Origin: Pseudomonadota bacterium
GTDB lineage: Bacteria; Pseudomonadota; Gammaproteobacteria; Burkholderiales; Rhodocyclaceae
DNA: 40,589 nucleotides
NCBI GenBank assembly: GCA_023459095.1
Contig: JAEWVQ010000030.1
Location: 1-40,589 of the forward strand
Direction of reading: 5' to 3'
The first letter of the stretch is position 1; each line of letters opens with the position of its first letter. Below, one piece after another: positions 14,846-24,574 of the stretch. Both the position numbers and the translations under genes were made by a program. Below the pieces are notes generated by a model. That model saw only the letters and a list, made by a program, of their open reading frames with translations. It ran no database searches and was not told where the DNA came from.

Positions 14846-15613
14846 TCAGGCCGCGCCCGGCTTGCGGCCGAGGTATTCGCGGAACACGCCCAGGGTCACC
14901 GCGCAGCGCACGTCCTCGAAGCCGGCGCGGCGCATCGCGTCGAGCACGCGCTCGGGCTCGACCGCAGCCTGGATGGTGTCCCAGTAATACTCCCACAGCA
15001 TGGAGACGTCGGCGTTGCAGCGCCCCAGCCGCGCCAGCACCGGGACCACGGCGCGGATGTAGGCGCGCAGCATGAGGCCGCCGAAGCGGCTGCGCGGCCG
15101 GCTGATCTCCATGACGCACACCTGGCCACCGGGGCGCAGCACGCGCAGGTATTCGCCGAACGCGAGATCGAGGTCGCCGACGTGGCGCAGCGCATAGCCC
15201 ATGGAGACGAAATCGACGTGATCGGCAGGCAACGGGATCGACTCCGCATAGGCCTCGATGGTGTCCACGTCGAGCTTCTTGCGCAGCTCGTCGAGCATTC
15301 CGGGCGAGGGATCGAGCGCCAGCAGGCGCCCCTCGGCGCCGACGATGCGCAGCGCCTCGCGCGCCACCAACCCGGTGCCGGCGGCGACGTCGAGCACGGT
15401 CATGCCCGCCGCCAGGCCGCCATGCTGCAGCGCGCGGCGCCGGTACCAGGGCCCGGTGCCGAGCGCGGTGATGCGTTCGGCGCGGTCATAGCCGGAGGCG
15501 GCACGGTCGAACAGCGCGCGCGTGGCGGCACGGCGTTCCGCTTCGGAGGAGAAATAGCGGCGCAGTTGCGGATCGGTCTGGAGCGGACTCGCGCTCCGGG
15601 CGGAATCGGTCAT
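14846..15613 (-). CDS. UbiE-like class I SAM-dependent methyltransferase
   Basis: 255 residues. SAM-binding motif I is VLDVAAGTGLVA, with ALDPSPGML as motif II and LRVLRPGGQVCVMEIS as the post-motif region, all as in UbiE/COQ5 methyltransferases. The N-terminus (LFDRAASGYDRAERI) is UbiE-like, but the family signature is loose, so this may methylate a different quinone or lipid precursor. ATG at 15613 was chosen because the upstream extension is Pro/Arg-rich and unlikely to be real. It lies 17 bp before the exonuclease gene. Confidence 0.75.
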   Translation of the reverse strand: MTDSARSASPLQTDPQLRRYFSSEAERRAATRALFDRAASGYDRAERITALGTGPWYRRRALQHGGLAAGMTVLDVAAGTGLVAREALRIVGAEGRLLALDPSPGMLDELRKKLDVDTIEAYAESIPLPADHVDFVSMGYALRHVGDLDLAFGEYLRVLRPGGQVCVMEISRPRSRFGGLMLRAYIRAVVPVLARLGRCNADVSMLWEYYWDTIQAAVEPERVLDAMRRAGFEDVRCAVTLGVFREYLGRKPGAA

Positions 15614-15676
15614 CGGCAGGGGGCGGTGGATGGGCGGACGGGAAGGGAGCGGACCGTGTTCCCGCCGCACGCGGGC

Positions 15677-15865
15677 TCAGTGGTTGATGTCGTAGTAGTA
15701 GGGTTTGACCGGCACGCGCGACGCGGCGGCGCGCGCCTGGGCGTCGAGGTCCTGCGGCTTGTCCCACCACAGCGCACGCCCTTTCTTCTGCTCGGCGAGT
15801 TGTTCGGGGTGCTTCTCCAGCCACTCGCGCATGAACTTGGTGTGCTCGGATTCGTACATCGCCAT
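15677..15865 (-). CDS. Small DUF3460 protein
   Basis: 62 residues: MYESEHTKFMREWLEKHPEQ at the start and VPVKPYYYDINH at the end. I recognise it as the DUF3460 family, a short protein common in betaproteobacteria without a known function. It is polar, with no signal peptide or membrane segment. A GAGG-type site precedes the ATG. It has its own candidate promoter. Confidence 0.85.
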   Translation of the reverse strand: MAMYESEHTKFMREWLEKHPEQLAEQKKGRALWWDKPQDLDAQARAAASRVPVKPYYYDINH

Positions 15866-15917
15866 GGTCGGCCTCGATATCTAAAACGAATGGGAAAACG
15901 ACGGTGAAAACAGGGGA

Positions 15918-15926
15918 ATTGTAACA
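15918..15926 (-). promoter_or_regulatory. Extended -10 promoter of the DUF3460 gene
   Basis: On the minus strand TGTTACAAT reads as TGn plus TACAAT, five of six matches to the -10 consensus. Transcription would start near 15911, giving a leader of about 46 bases. No -35 is evident, as expected for an extended -10. It sits just past the spoT stop. Confidence 0.5.
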
Positions 15927-15958
15927 GGCCGCGCCGGCGACCCGGTGGCCGCGGACGC

Positions 15959-18160
15959 TCAGCTGGCGCGGCCGTCACCCTTGACGCGGCCGATGCGCAC
16001 CACGTCGGGGACACGGCGCACGCCACGCATGACGCGCGCCAGATGCATGCGGTCATGCACCTGCAGCGTGAAGCTGAGCGCGATGTAGGCGCCCTGCTCG
16101 TTGTCCATGCCGACGTTGAGGATGTTGCATTCCTCTTCGGAGATCACGCTCGCGACCTTGGCCAGCACGCCCCGCGCATTCTTGGTGAGCACGCGGATGG
16201 TGACGTCGAACATGCGCTCGTCGCCCGCCTCCCACTCGACATCGACCCAGCGCCCGCGGTCGCCGCGCAGCTTGGCGACCACGGGGCAGTCGTGGAGGTG
16301 CACCTCCAGCCCCTGGCCCTTGCGGATCGTACCGATGATGGGGTCGCCCGGAATCGGGTGACAGCAACGCGCGAGCTGCACCGCGATGCCTTCGCTGCCG
16401 CGGATCATGATCGCGCCCGCGGGCTTCGGCTTGATCACGTCGGGGCGGCCGGACTCCTGGTCCTGCGCCTGCGACAGGCGGCGCGCGACGATCGCCGGCA
16501 GGCGCTTGCCCAGGCCGATGTCGGCGAAGATGTCCTTCTTGTGGCGCACGCCGCGGTCGCGCAGGAAACGCTCCCAGGCGAAATTGGACAGCTGCCCCAG
16601 GGTCAGCCCGTAGGGCCGCAGCGCCTGGTTGAGCAGCCGCTCGCCGAGCGCCACCGACTCCTCCTGCTGCGCGTTCTTCATGAAGTGGCGGATCTGCGCG
16701 CGCGCCTTGCCGGTGCGCACGTAGGACAGCCAGGCCGGATTCGGATTGGCGTGCGCCGCGGTGATGATCTCGACCTGATCGCCGTTGCGCAGCTCCGAGC
16801 GCAGCGGCATGAGATCGCCATTGACGCGGCAGGCCACGCAGCGGTTGCCGATGTCGGTGTGCACGGCGTAGGCGAAATCGACCGGGGTCGAGCCCTTGGG
16901 CATGGAGAAGATCTTGCCCTTGGGCGAGAACACATAGACCTCGCCCGGGAACAGGTCGATCTTGACGTGCTCGAGGAACTCGGTGGCCTCGCCCGAGGTG
17001 GATTGGAGTTCGAGCAGCGACTGCAGCCAGGAATGCGTCTTCTGCTGCAGCTCGGTGAGCGTTTTCTCGTCTTCCTTGTACAGCCAGTGCGAGGCCACCC
17101 CGGCCTCGGCGATGTGATGCATCTCGCGGGTGCGGATCTGCACCTCGACCGGGGTGCCGAAGGGGCCGATCAGCGTGGTGTGCAGCGACTGGTAGCCGTT
17201 GGCCTTGGGGATCGCCAGATAGTCCTTGAACTTGCCCGGCACCGGTTTGTACATCGAGTGCAGCGCGCCCAGCGCGAGGTAGCAGCCGGGCACGTCGCGC
17301 ACGATGACGCGAAAGCCGTAGATGTCGAGCACCTGCGAGAACGACAGGTGCTTTTCCACCATCTTGCGGTAGATCGAATACAGGTGCTTCTCACGGCCTT
17401 GCACCTCGGCGGAGATGCCCCACTGCGGCAGGCGCTCCTCGATCGTGGTCAGCACCTTGCCCACGACCTCGCGGCGGTTGCCGCGCGCGGCCTTGATCGC
17501 CTTGGCGAGCACGCGGTAGCGCAGCGGATACTTGTGCTGGAACGACAGCTCCTGCAGCTCGCGGTACAGATTGTTGAGGCCGAGGCGGTTGGCGATCGGC
17601 GCGTAGATCTCGAGGGTCTCGTTGGCGATGCGGCGGCGCTTGGCCGGGCGCACGCAATCGAGCGTGCGCATGTTGTGCATGCGGTCGGCGAGCTTGATCA
17701 GGATCACGCGCAGATCGCTCGCCATCGCCAGCAGCATCTTGCGGAAGTTCTCGGCCTGCGCCTCTTCCTGCGAGCGGAACTCGATCTTGTCGAGCTTGGA
17801 CAGGCCATCGACCAGCTCGGCGGTGGTCTTGCCGAAGCGCTCGGCGATCTCCGCCTTGCTGATGTGGGTGTCCTCCATGACGTCGTGGAGGAGCGCGGCC
17901 ATCAGCGCCTGGGCGTCGAGGTTCCAGTCGGCGACCAGCTCGGCGACCGCCACCGGATGGGTGATGTAGGGCTCGCCGCTGATGCGGAACTGCCCTTCGT
18001 GGGCACGGGCCGAGAAGTGGTAGGCGGCTTCGACGCGACCGACGTCTTCGGGCCGCAGATAGGTGGCGAGCTTGGCCTTCAGGCGTTCGAAGCCGAGCGA
18101 AAGCACGACCGACGCCGGCGGACTGAACGGGGCGGGGGAGCCGGGTAGCGCAGCGTCCAT
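15959..18160 (-). CDS. spoT: Bifunctional (p)ppGpp synthetase/hydrolase SpoT
   Basis: 733 residues, normal RelA/SpoT length. The N-terminal hydrolase domain keeps the catalytic His-Asp pair (LLHDVMEDT, near residue 92). The synthetase domain contains GREKHLYSIYRKM, YGFRVIVRD and NGYQSLHTTL. A TGS domain (about 400-460, VYVFSPKGKIFSMPKG), a zinc-finger-like Cys/His region (LARCCHPIPGD) and a C-terminal ACT domain follow. With HD intact it can degrade as well as make the alarmone. ATG at 18160 follows GGGAG; a longer frame runs into rpoZ. Last gene of yicC-gmk-rpoZ-spoT. Confidence 0.95.
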   Translation of the reverse strand: MDAALPGSPAPFSPPASVVLSLGFERLKAKLATYLRPEDVGRVEAAYHFSARAHEGQFRISGEPYITHPVAVAELVADWNLDAQALMAALLHDVMEDTHISKAEIAERFGKTTAELVDGLSKLDKIEFRSQEEAQAENFRKMLLAMASDLRVILIKLADRMHNMRTLDCVRPAKRRRIANETLEIYAPIANRLGLNNLYRELQELSFQHKYPLRYRVLAKAIKAARGNRREVVGKVLTTIEERLPQWGISAEVQGREKHLYSIYRKMVEKHLSFSQVLDIYGFRVIVRDVPGCYLALGALHSMYKPVPGKFKDYLAIPKANGYQSLHTTLIGPFGTPVEVQIRTREMHHIAEAGVASHWLYKEDEKTLTELQQKTHSWLQSLLELQSTSGEATEFLEHVKIDLFPGEVYVFSPKGKIFSMPKGSTPVDFAYAVHTDIGNRCVACRVNGDLMPLRSELRNGDQVEIITAAHANPNPAWLSYVRTGKARAQIRHFMKNAQQEESVALGERLLNQALRPYGLTLGQLSNFAWERFLRDRGVRHKKDIFADIGLGKRLPAIVARRLSQAQDQESGRPDVIKPKPAGAIMIRGSEGIAVQLARCCHPIPGDPIIGTIRKGQGLEVHLHDCPVVAKLRGDRGRWVDVEWEAGDERMFDVTIRVLTKNARGVLAKVASVISEEECNILNVGMDNEQGAYIALSFTLQVHDRMHLARVMRGVRRVPDVVRIGRVKGDGRAS

Positions 18161-18182
18161 GTCCAACTCCCCCGCGCGGGGA

Positions 18183-18398
18183 TCAGGCCTGCCCGCGGTT
18201 GAGCATTTCCAGGCCGACCTTGCCGGCGGCCACTTCGCGCAGCGCAACCACCGTGGGCTTGTCGCGGTCGTGCGGGTCGAGCTCGATCTGCGGCGTGCTG
18301 CCGGCGGTGAGCTGGCGGGCGCGATAGGTCGCGGCCAGGGTCAGCTGGAAGCGGTTCGGGATGCGTTTCAGGCAGTCTTCGACGGTGATGCGGGCCAT
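18183..18398 (-). CDS. rpoZ: RNA polymerase omega subunit RpoZ
   Basis: 71 residues starting MARITVEDCLKRIPNRFQL, the omega signature, with the second block TVVALREVAAGKV. Omega stabilises beta' assembly and contributes to the ppGpp site of RNA polymerase. ATG at 18398 is used; a TTG two codons upstream is in frame. It starts two bases after the gmk stop and is followed by spoT. Confidence 0.95.
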   Translation of the reverse strand: MARITVEDCLKRIPNRFQLTLAATYRARQLTAGSTPQIELDPHDRDKPTVVALREVAAGKVGLEMLNRGQA

Positions 18399-18400
18399 GT

Positions 18401-19015
18401 TCAATCCTGTTCGAGAAAATCGAAATACTGCGGGTGGCGCGCGTGCTGATTGGGATAACGCAGGCGCGCCGCGCGCACCACCGCCACCAGATCGTCGAGC
18501 GCGACCTGCAACTCGTTGTTAATTATAACGTAGTCGAACTCCGCCACATGGCGCATCTCGCCACGGGCGGCGAGCAGGCGCCGATTTATGACGTCGTCAC
18601 TGTCGGTGCCACGCCCGCGCAGGCGGTTTTCGAGCTCGTCGAACGAGGGCGGCAGGATGAACACGCCGACCGCGGCGGGGAACACCTTGCGCACCTGCTG
18701 CGCGCCCTGCCAGTCGATTTCGAGCAGGATGTCGCGCCCGGCGGCGATCTGCTCGCGGATCCACACCTTCGACGTGGCGTAGTAGTTGCCATGGACCTCG
18801 GCCCACTCGAGGAACTCGCCGCGGTCGCGCAGCGCGCGGAAGGTGGGCACGTCGACGAAGTGATACTCGCGTCCGTTCTGCTCGCCCGGACGCGGAGCGC
18901 GCGTGGCGTAGGAGATCGACAGCTGCACCTGCGGATCGCGCGCGAGCAGGCCGCGCACCAGCGTGGTCTTGCCCGCGCCCGAGGGCGCGGTGACGATGAA
19001 GAGGGTTCCGGCCAT
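18401..19015 (-). CDS. gmk: Guanylate kinase
   Basis: 204 residues. P-loop APSGAGKT (residues 10-17), the GMP-binding stretch SISYATRAPRPGEQNGREYHF and the lid region RLRGRGTDSDDVINRRL identify it. It converts GMP to GDP, the precursor pool for GTP and (p)ppGpp made by the neighbouring spoT. It is 9 bp after yicC and nearly touches rpoZ. Confidence 0.96.
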   Translation of the reverse strand: MAGTLFIVTAPSGAGKTTLVRGLLARDPQVQLSISYATRAPRPGEQNGREYHFVDVPTFRALRDRGEFLEWAEVHGNYYATSKVWIREQIAAGRDILLEIDWQGAQQVRKVFPAAVGVFILPPSFDELENRLRGRGTDSDDVINRRLLAARGEMRHVAEFDYVIINNELQVALDDLVAVVRAARLRYPNQHARHPQYFDFLEQD

Positions 19016-19024
19016 CTCTGCCCC

Positions 19025-19891
19025 TTACTCGATGTTCTGCACCTGCTCGCGCATCTGCTCGATCAGCACCTTGAATTCCATGGCGATGCCGGTGATGTCG
19101 GTAGCGGCAGATTTCGAGGCCAGGGTGTTGGCCTCGCGGTTGAGTTCCTGCATCAGGAAATCGAGGCGCTTGCCGGCGGCGCCGCCGGTCTTGAGGATGC
19201 GCTCGACCTCGTCGAGATGGGTCGACAGGCGCGACAGCTCTTCGGCGACGTCGATGCGCTGGGCGAACAGCGCCACCTCCTGGCGGATGCGGTCCTCGTC
19301 GAGGGTGGCGACCGCGTCGCGCAGGCGGGCGGTAAGCTTGTCCTGATAGTCGGCGACGATCGCCGGCATGCGCGGCGTGGCCTGGGCGACGAGTTCGGCC
19401 ATGCGCGCGAGGCGCTCGCGGATCATCGCCGCGAGCTTCTCGCCCTCGCGGCGGCGGGTGGCGACCAGTTCGTCGAGCGCAGCGCGCGCGAGCTCGACGA
19501 TCGCCGGCTGCATCTGCTCGAAGCCGACGCCGTCGTCGGCGAGCATGCCCGGCCAGCGCAGCACCTCGGCCACCGACAGCGCGGCGGCGTCCGGGAACTG
19601 CCGGCGCACCGCCTCCTGAGCGTCGGCGAGCTGCCCCATCAGGGTCTGGTTGACGGCGAGGCTGCGCGGCGCGGCGTCGTTGTTCTGCAGATTCAGCCGG
19701 CATTCGACCTTGCCGCGGGTCAGACGCGACGAGATCAGGTCGCGGATGGCCGGTTCGGCCTGGCGCAGATCCTCCACGATGCGGAACGACAGGTCGAGGT
19801 AGCGCGAATTCACGCTGCGCAGCTCGAGGTGAAGGCTGACGGGGCCCAGATCGCGGGTCTGCACCGCGAAACCGGTCATGCTATGAATCAT
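19025..19891 (-). CDS. yicC: YicC/YloC-family endoribonuclease
   Basis: 288 residues, starting MIHSMTGFAV, with RSVNSRYLDLSFR and the C-terminal block GKRLDFLMQELNREANTL diagnostic of YicC/YloC. Members of this family have been shown to act as endoribonucleases. First gene of the yicC-gmk-rpoZ-spoT operon, divergent from a Ser/Thr kinase with 94 bp between the start codons. Confidence 0.93.
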   Translation of the reverse strand: MIHSMTGFAVQTRDLGPVSLHLELRSVNSRYLDLSFRIVEDLRQAEPAIRDLISSRLTRGKVECRLNLQNNDAAPRSLAVNQTLMGQLADAQEAVRRQFPDAAALSVAEVLRWPGMLADDGVGFEQMQPAIVELARAALDELVATRRREGEKLAAMIRERLARMAELVAQATPRMPAIVADYQDKLTARLRDAVATLDEDRIRQEVALFAQRIDVAEELSRLSTHLDEVERILKTGGAAGKRLDFLMQELNREANTLASKSAATDITGIAMEFKVLIEQMREQVQNIE

Positions 19892-19985
19892 GGATGGAGG
19901 TCTCCGGGAACCCGCCGCATTCGTTTACACTGCGGGGCCCATTCAGGATGAAGCTGCGGAAAGCCGAATCTTAGCGCCCGACCCG

Positions 19986-20939
19986 ATGCCTCCTCAAGCC
20001 AACTGCGCCCTGCCTCAAGGCTTTCAGCTCGATCAGTACCGCATCGAACGCCAGCTCTCGCTCGGCGGCTTCTCGATCGTCTATCTGGCCTACGACGAGG
20101 AAGGCACGCCGGTCGCGATCAAGGAATACCTGCCGAACTCGCTCGCCCTGCGCAAGGAAGGCGAGATCGAGCCGCAGGTGCCGGAAGACAACCTGCCGGC
20201 CTTCCGTTACGGCATGAAGTGCTTCTTCGAGGAAGGGCGCTCGCTGGCGAAGCTGATGCACCCCAACGTGGTCCGCGTGCTCAACTTCTTCCGCGCCAAC
20301 AACACGGTGTACATGGTCATGCAGTTCGAGCGCGGGCGCACGCTGCACGACTACATCCAGAAGAACAAGGGCCAGGTCAGCGAACGCTTCATCCGCGCGG
20401 TGTTCACGCGCATGCTCAACGGCCTGCGCGAAGTCCACGCGCACAAGCTGCTGCACCTCGACATCAAGCCCTCGAACATCTATCTGCGCGCCGACGGCAC
20501 GCCGGTGCTGCTCGACTTCGGCGCCGCGCGCCAGACCCTGGCGCTCGACCAGCCCATGCTCAAGCCGATGTACACGCCGGGCTTCGCCTCGCCGGAGCAG
20601 TTCGGCAATCGCGAGGCGCTCGGCCCGTGGAGCGACATCTACAGCGTCGGCGCGAGCATGCACGCGTGCATCGCCGGCAGCGCGCCGCCGCGCTCGGACG
20701 AACGCAGCAAGCACGACACCTTGCAGGCACTGTCGAAAACCCACGCCGGGCGCTACTCCGAGCAGTTGCTCAAGCTCGTCGAGTGGTGCCTGCATCTGGA
20801 CCCGCTGCAGCGCCCGCAGAGCGTCTACACGCTACAGAAGGCGCTGATGCTCAAGGAGGCTGGCGACCCCATGCCCGCGACCTGGTTCACCGACCTCGGC
20901 GCCCGCCTCAAATCCTTCATCGGCAAGCACAGACACTGA
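19986..20939 (+). CDS. Soluble Ser/Thr protein kinase (Hanks type)
   Basis: 317 residues. Catalytic residues are present: Lys46 in VAIKEY, the catalytic-loop Asp in LLHLDIKPSNIYL (HLD in place of HRD, near 159), and DFG in LLDFGAAR (near 177). FASPEQFG is the activation-loop end. The glycine-rich loop is unusual: LSLGGFSIVY keeps only part of GxGxxG. There is no transmembrane helix or extracellular sensor, unlike PASTA kinases, so it is cytoplasmic. I chose the ATG at 19986; a longer frame to 19890 would overlap the yicC start. A PP2C phosphatase gene follows 11 bp later. Substrates unknown. Confidence 0.85.
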   Translation: MPPQANCALPQGFQLDQYRIERQLSLGGFSIVYLAYDEEGTPVAIKEYLPNSLALRKEGEIEPQVPEDNLPAFRYGMKCFFEEGRSLAKLMHPNVVRVLNFFRANNTVYMVMQFERGRTLHDYIQKNKGQVSERFIRAVFTRMLNGLREVHAHKLLHLDIKPSNIYLRADGTPVLLDFGAARQTLALDQPMLKPMYTPGFASPEQFGNREALGPWSDIYSVGASMHACIAGSAPPRSDERSKHDTLQALSKTHAGRYSEQLLKLVEWCLHLDPLQRPQSVYTLQKALMLKEAGDPMPATWFTDLGARLKSFIGKHRH

Positions 20940-20950
20940 CGGAGTCCGCC

Positions 20951-21877
20951 TTGCGATTCACCATCTTCCAGGAAAGCCGGATCGGCCGGCGCAAGACCAA
21001 CCAGGACCGCATCGCCTACTGCTATTCGCGCGACACGCTGCTCATGCTGATCGCCGACGGCATGGGGGGCCACCTGCACGGCGAGGTCGCGGCCCATCTC
21101 GCCGCCCAGTTCGTCACCCAGGCCTTCCAGCGCGAGGCCCAGCCCGGCCTGCCCGACCCCGGGCTGTTCCTGTCGCGCGCGCTGTCGAGCGCCCACCATG
21201 CGATCCTCGACTACGCCCTCGACAAGCAGCTGCCCGAAGCGCCGCGCACCACCATCGTCGCCTGCGTGGTGCAGGACGGCTTTGCGCACTGGGCCCATGC
21301 CGGCGACTCGCGCCTCTACCTGCTGCGCCACGGCCGCATCCACACCCAGACCCGCGACCACTCGCGGGTGCAGCTGATGATGGATCAGGGCCTGCTCGAC
21401 GCCGAGGCCGCCGCGCAGCATCCGGGGCGCAACCGCATCTACTCCTGCCTGGGCGGCACCCACGCGCCGCAGATCGAGTTCTCGAAGCGGGTCGCGCTCC
21501 ACGACAACGACACCCTCATGCTGTGCACCGACGGCCTGTGGGGCCCGCTCGGCAACGACGGCGTGCTCCTCGGCCTGGCCGGGCGCAACGTCATGGACGC
21601 GGTGCCGCGCATGATGAACCGCGCCGAGGAACTCGCCGGCGCGGGATGCGACAATCTGTCGATGATCGCCATGCAGTGGCACGACGACAGCTGCGCCACC
21701 CACGCCCCCGAGTCGGTGTCGACGCAGACCATGGCGCTCAACAACTTCACCACCCGCCTCGACGCCTTCCCGCGCACGCGCACCAATGCCCCCACCGCCG
21801 CCGAACTGAGCGACGACGACATCGAAAAGGCGATTGCCGAAATCAACGCCGCGATCAAGAAATTCAGCAAGACCTGA
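20951..21877 (+). CDS. PP2C-type Ser/Thr protein phosphatase (TTG start)
   Basis: 308 residues. Metal-binding motifs are TNQDRIAY, IADGMGGHLHGE, HAGDSRLYLLR and GCDNLSMIAM, typical of bacterial PPM phosphatases. The start is a TTG at 20951, because GGAG lies six bases before it and the PP2C fold begins directly with RFTIFQESRIGRRKTNQD. The catalytic domain ends near residue 245; a 60-residue polar tail ends in a charged helix (DDDIEKAIAEINAAIKKF) not needed for catalysis. It should reverse the action of the adjacent kinase. rph begins 10 bp downstream. Confidence 0.87.
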   Translation: MRFTIFQESRIGRRKTNQDRIAYCYSRDTLLMLIADGMGGHLHGEVAAHLAAQFVTQAFQREAQPGLPDPGLFLSRALSSAHHAILDYALDKQLPEAPRTTIVACVVQDGFAHWAHAGDSRLYLLRHGRIHTQTRDHSRVQLMMDQGLLDAEAAAQHPGRNRIYSCLGGTHAPQIEFSKRVALHDNDTLMLCTDGLWGPLGNDGVLLGLAGRNVMDAVPRMMNRAEELAGAGCDNLSMIAMQWHDDSCATHAPESVSTQTMALNNFTTRLDAFPRTRTNAPTAAELSDDDIEKAIAEINAAIKKFSKT

Positions 21878-21887
21878 GGACTACCCG

Positions 21888-22607
<720 letters not shown>

Positions 22608-22610
22608 ACC

Positions 22611-23207
22611 ATGAACAAGCGCCTCGTCCTCGCCAGCAACAACGCCAAGAAGGCCGCCGAAATGCAGGCCCTGCTCGCGCCGCTCGGCATCGACGTCATC
22701 GCCCAGGCCGCGCTCGGCGTCGGTGAAGCCGACGAACCCCACCTCACCTTCGTCGAGAATGCGCTCGCCAAGGCCCGCCACGCCGCCGCCGCCACCGGCC
22801 TGCCGGCGATCGCCGACGACTCCGGGCTGTGCGTGAGCGCGCTCGGCGGCGCCCCCGGAGTGCTCTCCGCGCGCTTTGCCGGAGAGCCGAAATCGGATGC
22901 GCGCAACAACGCCCTGCTGCTCGACAAGCTCACCGGCGCCAGCGACCGCAGCGCTTACTTTTATTCCGCGGTGGTGCTGGTGCGCCACGCCGACGATCCG
23001 CGCCCGCTGATCGCCGACGGCGAATGGCACGGCACCATTCTCGAAGCCGCGCGCGGCGAAGGCGGTTTCGGGTACGATCCGCTGTTCTGGCTGCCCGAAC
23101 TCGAGCAGACCGCGGCCGAACTCGATGCCGCGCTGAAGAACACCTTGAGCCACCGCGGCGCGGCCATGCGCCATCTGCTCGACCGCCTGCGCGCTCACCC
23201 ACTGTAA
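22611..23207 (+). CDS. rdgB: dITP/XTP pyrophosphatase (RdgB/HAM1)
   Basis: 198 residues: N-terminal VLASNNAKKAAEM, catalytic region IADDSGLCVSALGGAPGVLSAR, and C-terminal GEGGFGYDPLFWLPEL and LSHRGAAMRHL. It removes non-canonical purine nucleoside triphosphates. It starts three bases after the rph stop, suggesting one transcript with rph and hemW. Confidence 0.96.
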   Translation: MNKRLVLASNNAKKAAEMQALLAPLGIDVIAQAALGVGEADEPHLTFVENALAKARHAAAATGLPAIADDSGLCVSALGGAPGVLSARFAGEPKSDARNNALLLDKLTGASDRSAYFYSAVVLVRHADDPRPLIADGEWHGTILEAARGEGGFGYDPLFWLPELEQTAAELDAALKNTLSHRGAAMRHLLDRLRAHPL

Positions 23208-23264
23208 GGTCCGGCGGCACGGCGGCCGATCCCGCCCCTGCCCTGAGCCTGTCGTAAGCCCCTC

Positions 23265-24488
23265 GTGACCGAACGCCGCATCATCCCGCTGGTTCCCGCG
23301 CCGCCGCCGCACGCCGCGGCGCTTCCCGAACGCCCGCAACTCGGCTCGCCGCCGCCGCTCGCGCTCTACGTGCATTTCCCGTGGTGCGTGAAGAAATGCC
23401 CGTACTGCGACTTCAACTCGCACACGCCACGTGGCGCCGCGGCGGTGCCCGAAGACGCCTGGCTGGCGGCGGTGATCGCCGACCTCGAAGCGGCGCTGCC
23501 ACAGGTCTGGGGACGCCGCGTGCACAGCGTCTTCATCGGCGGCGGCACGCCCAGCCTGATGTCGGCGGCGACCCTGGACGGCCTGCTCACCGCGCTGCGC
23601 ATGCGGCTACCGCTCGACCCGCTCGCCGAGATCACCCTCGAGGCCAATCCGGGCACGGTCGAGGCCGGACGCTTCCGCGACTATCGCGCCGCCGGCGTCA
23701 CCCGCCTGTCGCTCGGCATCCAGAGCTTCGACGACGCCATGCTCGGCCGCCTTGGCCGCATCCACGACGGCGCCGAGGCCGCCCGCGCGATCGACACCGC
23801 GCTCGCCCATTTCGAGCGCGTGAACCTCGACCTGATGTACGCCCTGCCCGAGCAGACCCTGGAGCAGGCGCTTGCCGACCTCGAACGTGCGCTCGCCACC
23901 GGCGTCAGCCACCTGTCGTGCTACCACCTCACCCTGGAGCCGAACACGCCGTTCGCGCACCACCCGCCGTCGCTGCCCGACGCCGATCTCGCCGCCGACA
24001 TGCAGGACGCGATCGAAGCCCGCCTCGCCGCCGCCGGCTTCCGCCACTACGAGACCTCGGCCTTCGCCCGCCCCGGCGCCGAATGCCGCCACAATCTCAA
24101 CTACTGGACCTTCGGCGACTATCTCGGCATCGGCCCGGGCGCCCACGGCAAGCTCTCCAGCCATGAGGGCATCGTGCGCGAGATGCGCCACAAGCACCCC
24201 GCGCGCTACCTCGAGGGCGCGCAGCGCGGCGACTTCGTCCAGGAGCGGCGCGCGGTGACGGTGGCCGAGCTGCCCTTCGAGTTCATGATGAACGCGCTGC
24301 GCCTGACCGCCGGCGTCCCTGCCCGCCTGTTCACCGAACGCACCGGCCTGCCCCTGGCCGCGGTCGCCGCCGAGGTGCGCGACGCGCGCGCGCGCGGCCT
24401 GCTCGACCCCGCGACCGACAGCCTGCGTCCGACCGCGCACGGGCGCCGCTTCCTCAACGACCTGCTCGAACTGTTCCTGCGCGACTGA
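23265..24488 (+). CDS. hemW: HemW-type radical SAM haem chaperone
   Basis: 407 residues. The radical-SAM cluster is CVKKCPYCDF (Cys41, Cys45, Cys48), followed by GGGTPSLM and the HemW-type GECRHNLNYW-like segment AECRHNLNYWTFGDYLGIG. This family, often annotated as coproporphyrinogen III oxidase-like, inserts haem into target proteins rather than acting as HemN. GTG at 23265 is the start; the first 28 residues are Pro/Ala-rich and no strong ribosome-binding site is seen. Confidence 0.92.
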   Translation: MTERRIIPLVPAPPPHAAALPERPQLGSPPPLALYVHFPWCVKKCPYCDFNSHTPRGAAAVPEDAWLAAVIADLEAALPQVWGRRVHSVFIGGGTPSLMSAATLDGLLTALRMRLPLDPLAEITLEANPGTVEAGRFRDYRAAGVTRLSLGIQSFDDAMLGRLGRIHDGAEAARAIDTALAHFERVNLDLMYALPEQTLEQALADLERALATGVSHLSCYHLTLEPNTPFAHHPPSLPDADLAADMQDAIEARLAAAGFRHYETSAFARPGAECRHNLNYWTFGDYLGIGPGAHGKLSSHEGIVREMRHKHPARYLEGAQRGDFVQERRAVTVAELPFEFMMNALRLTAGVPARLFTERTGLPLAAVAAEVRDARARGLLDPATDSLRPTAHGRRFLNDLLELFLRD

Positions 24489-24574
24489 TTCCACAGCGGC
24501 GCGCGCGCCGGTTTGTCGCGCATCTTGTTTGTCATGCACAATCCTGCCAAACACCATAAGAGAGGGGACAGGAC

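Noticed and set aside
16043..18148. 701-residue plus-strand open frame
   Set aside because: It is the antisense shadow of spoT, which has all RelA/SpoT domains.
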